35,014 nt of DNA, taken from NCBI GenBank assembly GCA_011523305.1, contig WTHB01000152.1:1-35014 (forward strand), given 5' to 3'. The translations under genes and the position numbers were made by a program. This document shows positions 33,698 to 35,014 of the stretch, in pieces. A model generated the notes under the pieces. The model saw nothing but the letters and a program-made list of their open reading frames with translations, was not told the DNA's origin and made no database searches. This DNA is from Planctomycetaceae bacterium (GTDB lineage Bacteria > Planctomycetota > Planctomycetia > Pirellulales > UBA1268). Positions within the stretch are counted from its first letter, which is position 1. Each line of letters opens with the position of its first letter.

Positions 33698-34347
33698 GTG
33701 GGGCTCACTATCCTCAACAGCACGTCAGGAAAAACGCCGACCGTTTAACCCTTTATTTGCCCCGTCCGTGCAGGATTGATTTTCTATAATTCGCGCCTAT
33801 ACGTCAAGAACACAACAGGCTCGTAAAAGTAAGAAAAGGATACGACGGCCACCGGCACTTTCGCAAGCGTCGCGTCCGCCAGGAGAAGCCCCACAGGGTT
33901 GCTCCGCCCCTCAGGCGGGTGAAGGAACTCGCCCATGAGCCGCAAGACGCCAAAAAAACGAAGCTGAAAAGCCGACTCACTGGCAGATTTCTGCCCGCCG
34001 CGCAGACCGCTTGCGAATCGCCTTCCGTGCGGCATCGCGATCTCACGTCGCGAAGGGCGGAGGAACGGTTGTTAGCCGTGATGAATGTCGATCATGGGTA
34101 GGTCATTAGGTGATGTATGCTCGAGTACCCGATCACCAAACGACTGCACCAGGTCGCCCCAGTCGACCGGCGGCCCCCGGGCCGGTGACACGTGCGGCGG
34201 CTCTAGTGGTTCACCAAGGTGTTCGGTCCCAGATTGGTCCCAGAAAACGCTCCGCTGTCGCTGTTTTTCAAGGACATCCGCGTTTGCAGTCACACTTGAA
34301 AACAAGGGGCTAAGTCAACAACAAAACAACGACTGAATGGTACGGTC
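33698..34347. other. 650-base stretch without a convincing gene
   Basis: This lies upstream of the GH10 gene and before the partial tRNA copy. The part next to the gene start is AT-rich around TTATAGAAAAT (33784-33794), a candidate promoter area for the GH10 gene. The remainder is GC-rich with short overlapping frames on both strands and no intact gene. One frame (34072-34305) is listed separately as a doubtful remnant. Confidence 0.5.
34072..34305 (-). pseudogene. Doubtful 77-residue reading frame or gene remnant
   Basis: The frame starts with TTG and ends TGA after PMIDIHHG. A stop lies four codons upstream, so it cannot be longer. Its composition (PPHVSPARGPPVDWGDLVQ, then a short acidic tail) looks like the C-terminal tail of some larger protein rather than a random frame, but I do not recognise a domain. 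It sits just inside the partial tRNA copy, where remnants of an integrated element would be expected (inference). It may equally be noncoding. Confidence 0.22.
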
Positions 34348-34399
34348 GGACTCATAATCCCTTGGTCGTAGGTTCGAGTCCTACCGAGCCTAGTTGATG
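34348..34399 (+). repeat. Direct repeat copy 2 (tRNA 3' fragment), possible att site
   Basis: This 52-base copy of the tRNA 3' part (see 29218-29269) lacks the 5' half of the tRNA: the bases before it do not match the D-arm or acceptor strand. It cannot form a functional tRNA. It lies 42 bases past the stop of the ABC transporter gene, so it marks the right border of a 5.1-kb segment between the repeats. Confidence 0.85.
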
Positions 34400-34441
34400 G
34401 CGGGCAGCGACGTTACGCTCGTTGCTGTCCACCTGGTCGGT

Positions 34442-35014
34442 TCAGTCGCGGATCTTCTTCATCGACTCGATCCGGCCATCTCGGAGGCTGATCACCTTCT
34501 TGCAGCGGGCCGCTATGTCAGGCTCGTGGGTGACCATCACGATCGTGCGGCCCGCTTGGTTGAGGGCGTCGAGGAGATCCATGATTTCGATCGAAGTGGC
34601 CGTATCAAGATTGCCGGTCGGCTCATCAGCCAGAATCACATGCGGGTTGTTAATCAACGCCCGGGCAATCGCCACCCGCTGCTGCTGGCCACCCGACAGT
34701 TGATTCGGCCGATGCCCAAGCCTGCCCGAAAGACCCACCAGATTGGCCAATTTGGTTGCTAGATCTCGCCCGTTGGCTGGTTGCGGCTGCTGATAAGACA
34801 GTGGGACCATGATGTTTTCGACAACACTTAACTGCTGAATCAGGTTGTACGACTGAAACACAAAGCCCAGATACCGGCCCCGCACCCGTGAAAGAGACTC
34901 GTCGTTAAGCGTGGCCACGTCACGACCCCCCAGCAGATACTGGCCTGTTGTCGGTCGATCCAGGCAGCCCAAGAGGTTCAACAGCGTGCTCTTGCCCGAC
35001 CCAGAAGAACCCAT
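34442..35014 (-). CDS. ABC transporter ATP-binding protein, MacB/LolD type (5' end outside the window)
   Basis: The visible 190 residues begin at Walker A (GSSGSGKSTLL), so roughly 35 N-terminal residues lie beyond the right edge. The Q-loop region FVFQSYNLIQQLSVVENI, the signature LSGGQQQRVAIARAL, Walker B VILADEPTGNLD and the H-loop VTHEPDIA are all present and intact. The PTTGQYLLGG and DEPTGNLDTATS patterns fit the MacB/LolD/FtsE branch, whose ATPases power lipoprotein extraction or efflux with an FtsX-like permease. That permease would be expected beyond the window. The ATPase is probably functional; substrate unknown. Confidence 0.9.
   Translation of the reverse strand: MGSSGSGKSTLLNLLGCLDRPTTGQYLLGGRDVATLNDESLSRVRGRYLGFVFQSYNLIQQLSVVENIMVPLSYQQPQPANGRDLATKLANLVGLSGRLGHRPNQLSGGQQQRVAIARALINNPHVILADEPTGNLDTATSIEIMDLLDALNQAGRTIVMVTHEPDIAARCKKVISLRDGRIESMKKIRD

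Overview
The window looks like a piece of a Planctomycetota chromosome, possibly Pirellulales-like (inference). The clues are a 1413-residue secreted protein with the N-terminal LEDRVVLD-type motif common on large planctomycete surface proteins, tandem cadherin/Ig-like repeats, weak or missing Shine-Dalgarno sites before many genes, and an extracellular-polysaccharide locus mixing 'Gram-positive' and 'Gram-negative' parts.

Positions 321-26467 form one large divergent locus for a Wzx/Wzy-type exopolysaccharide or capsule. The left arm (321-16154, minus strand) encodes repeat-unit synthesis. Read from its promoter end it holds a UDP-sugar 6-dehydrogenase, a 1196-residue four-domain protein, a sugar-nucleotide epimerase, an AsnB-type amidotransferase, three glycosyltransferases, a MurJ/Wzx-like flippase, two FkbM methyltransferases and a sulfotransferase-like protein. 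The four-domain protein joins a GT4 glycosyltransferase, a phosphoglycosyl transferase, a PglD-like acetyltransferase and a PglE-like aminotransferase. The right arm (16271-26467, plus strand) encodes assembly and control: a CpsB/CapC-type PHP phosphatase, a small secreted protein followed by a strong terminator, a Wza-like export protein, a Wzc-like tyrosine autokinase with a (Gly-Tyr)7 tail, a Wzy-like polymerase/ligase with a repeat domain, and a PglF/CapD-like 4,6-dehydratase. The last four overlap by 1, 4 and 4 bases and are probably translationally coupled. Together PglF plus the fusion would make a UDP-bacillosamine-type sugar and load it on the lipid carrier. The glycosyltransferases would extend it, AsnB, FkbM and sulfotransferase homologues would decorate it, and Wzx, Wzy, Wzc and Wza would flip, polymerise and export it.

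Positions 26485-28914 (minus strand) hold a PPK2-family polyphosphate kinase and a YeiH-family transporter, with no evident link to the polysaccharide.

At 29190-29262 lies a CAU-anticodon tRNA, most like tRNA-Ile2. Its 3' part recurs 5130 bases downstream (52 bases, one mismatch), the pattern left by integration at a tRNA gene. Between the copies sit a modular GH10 xylanase-like protein with a C-terminal amicyanin-like copper domain, and about 650 bases with no convincing gene. No integrase is visible. The window ends inside a MacB/LolD-type ABC transporter ATPase.
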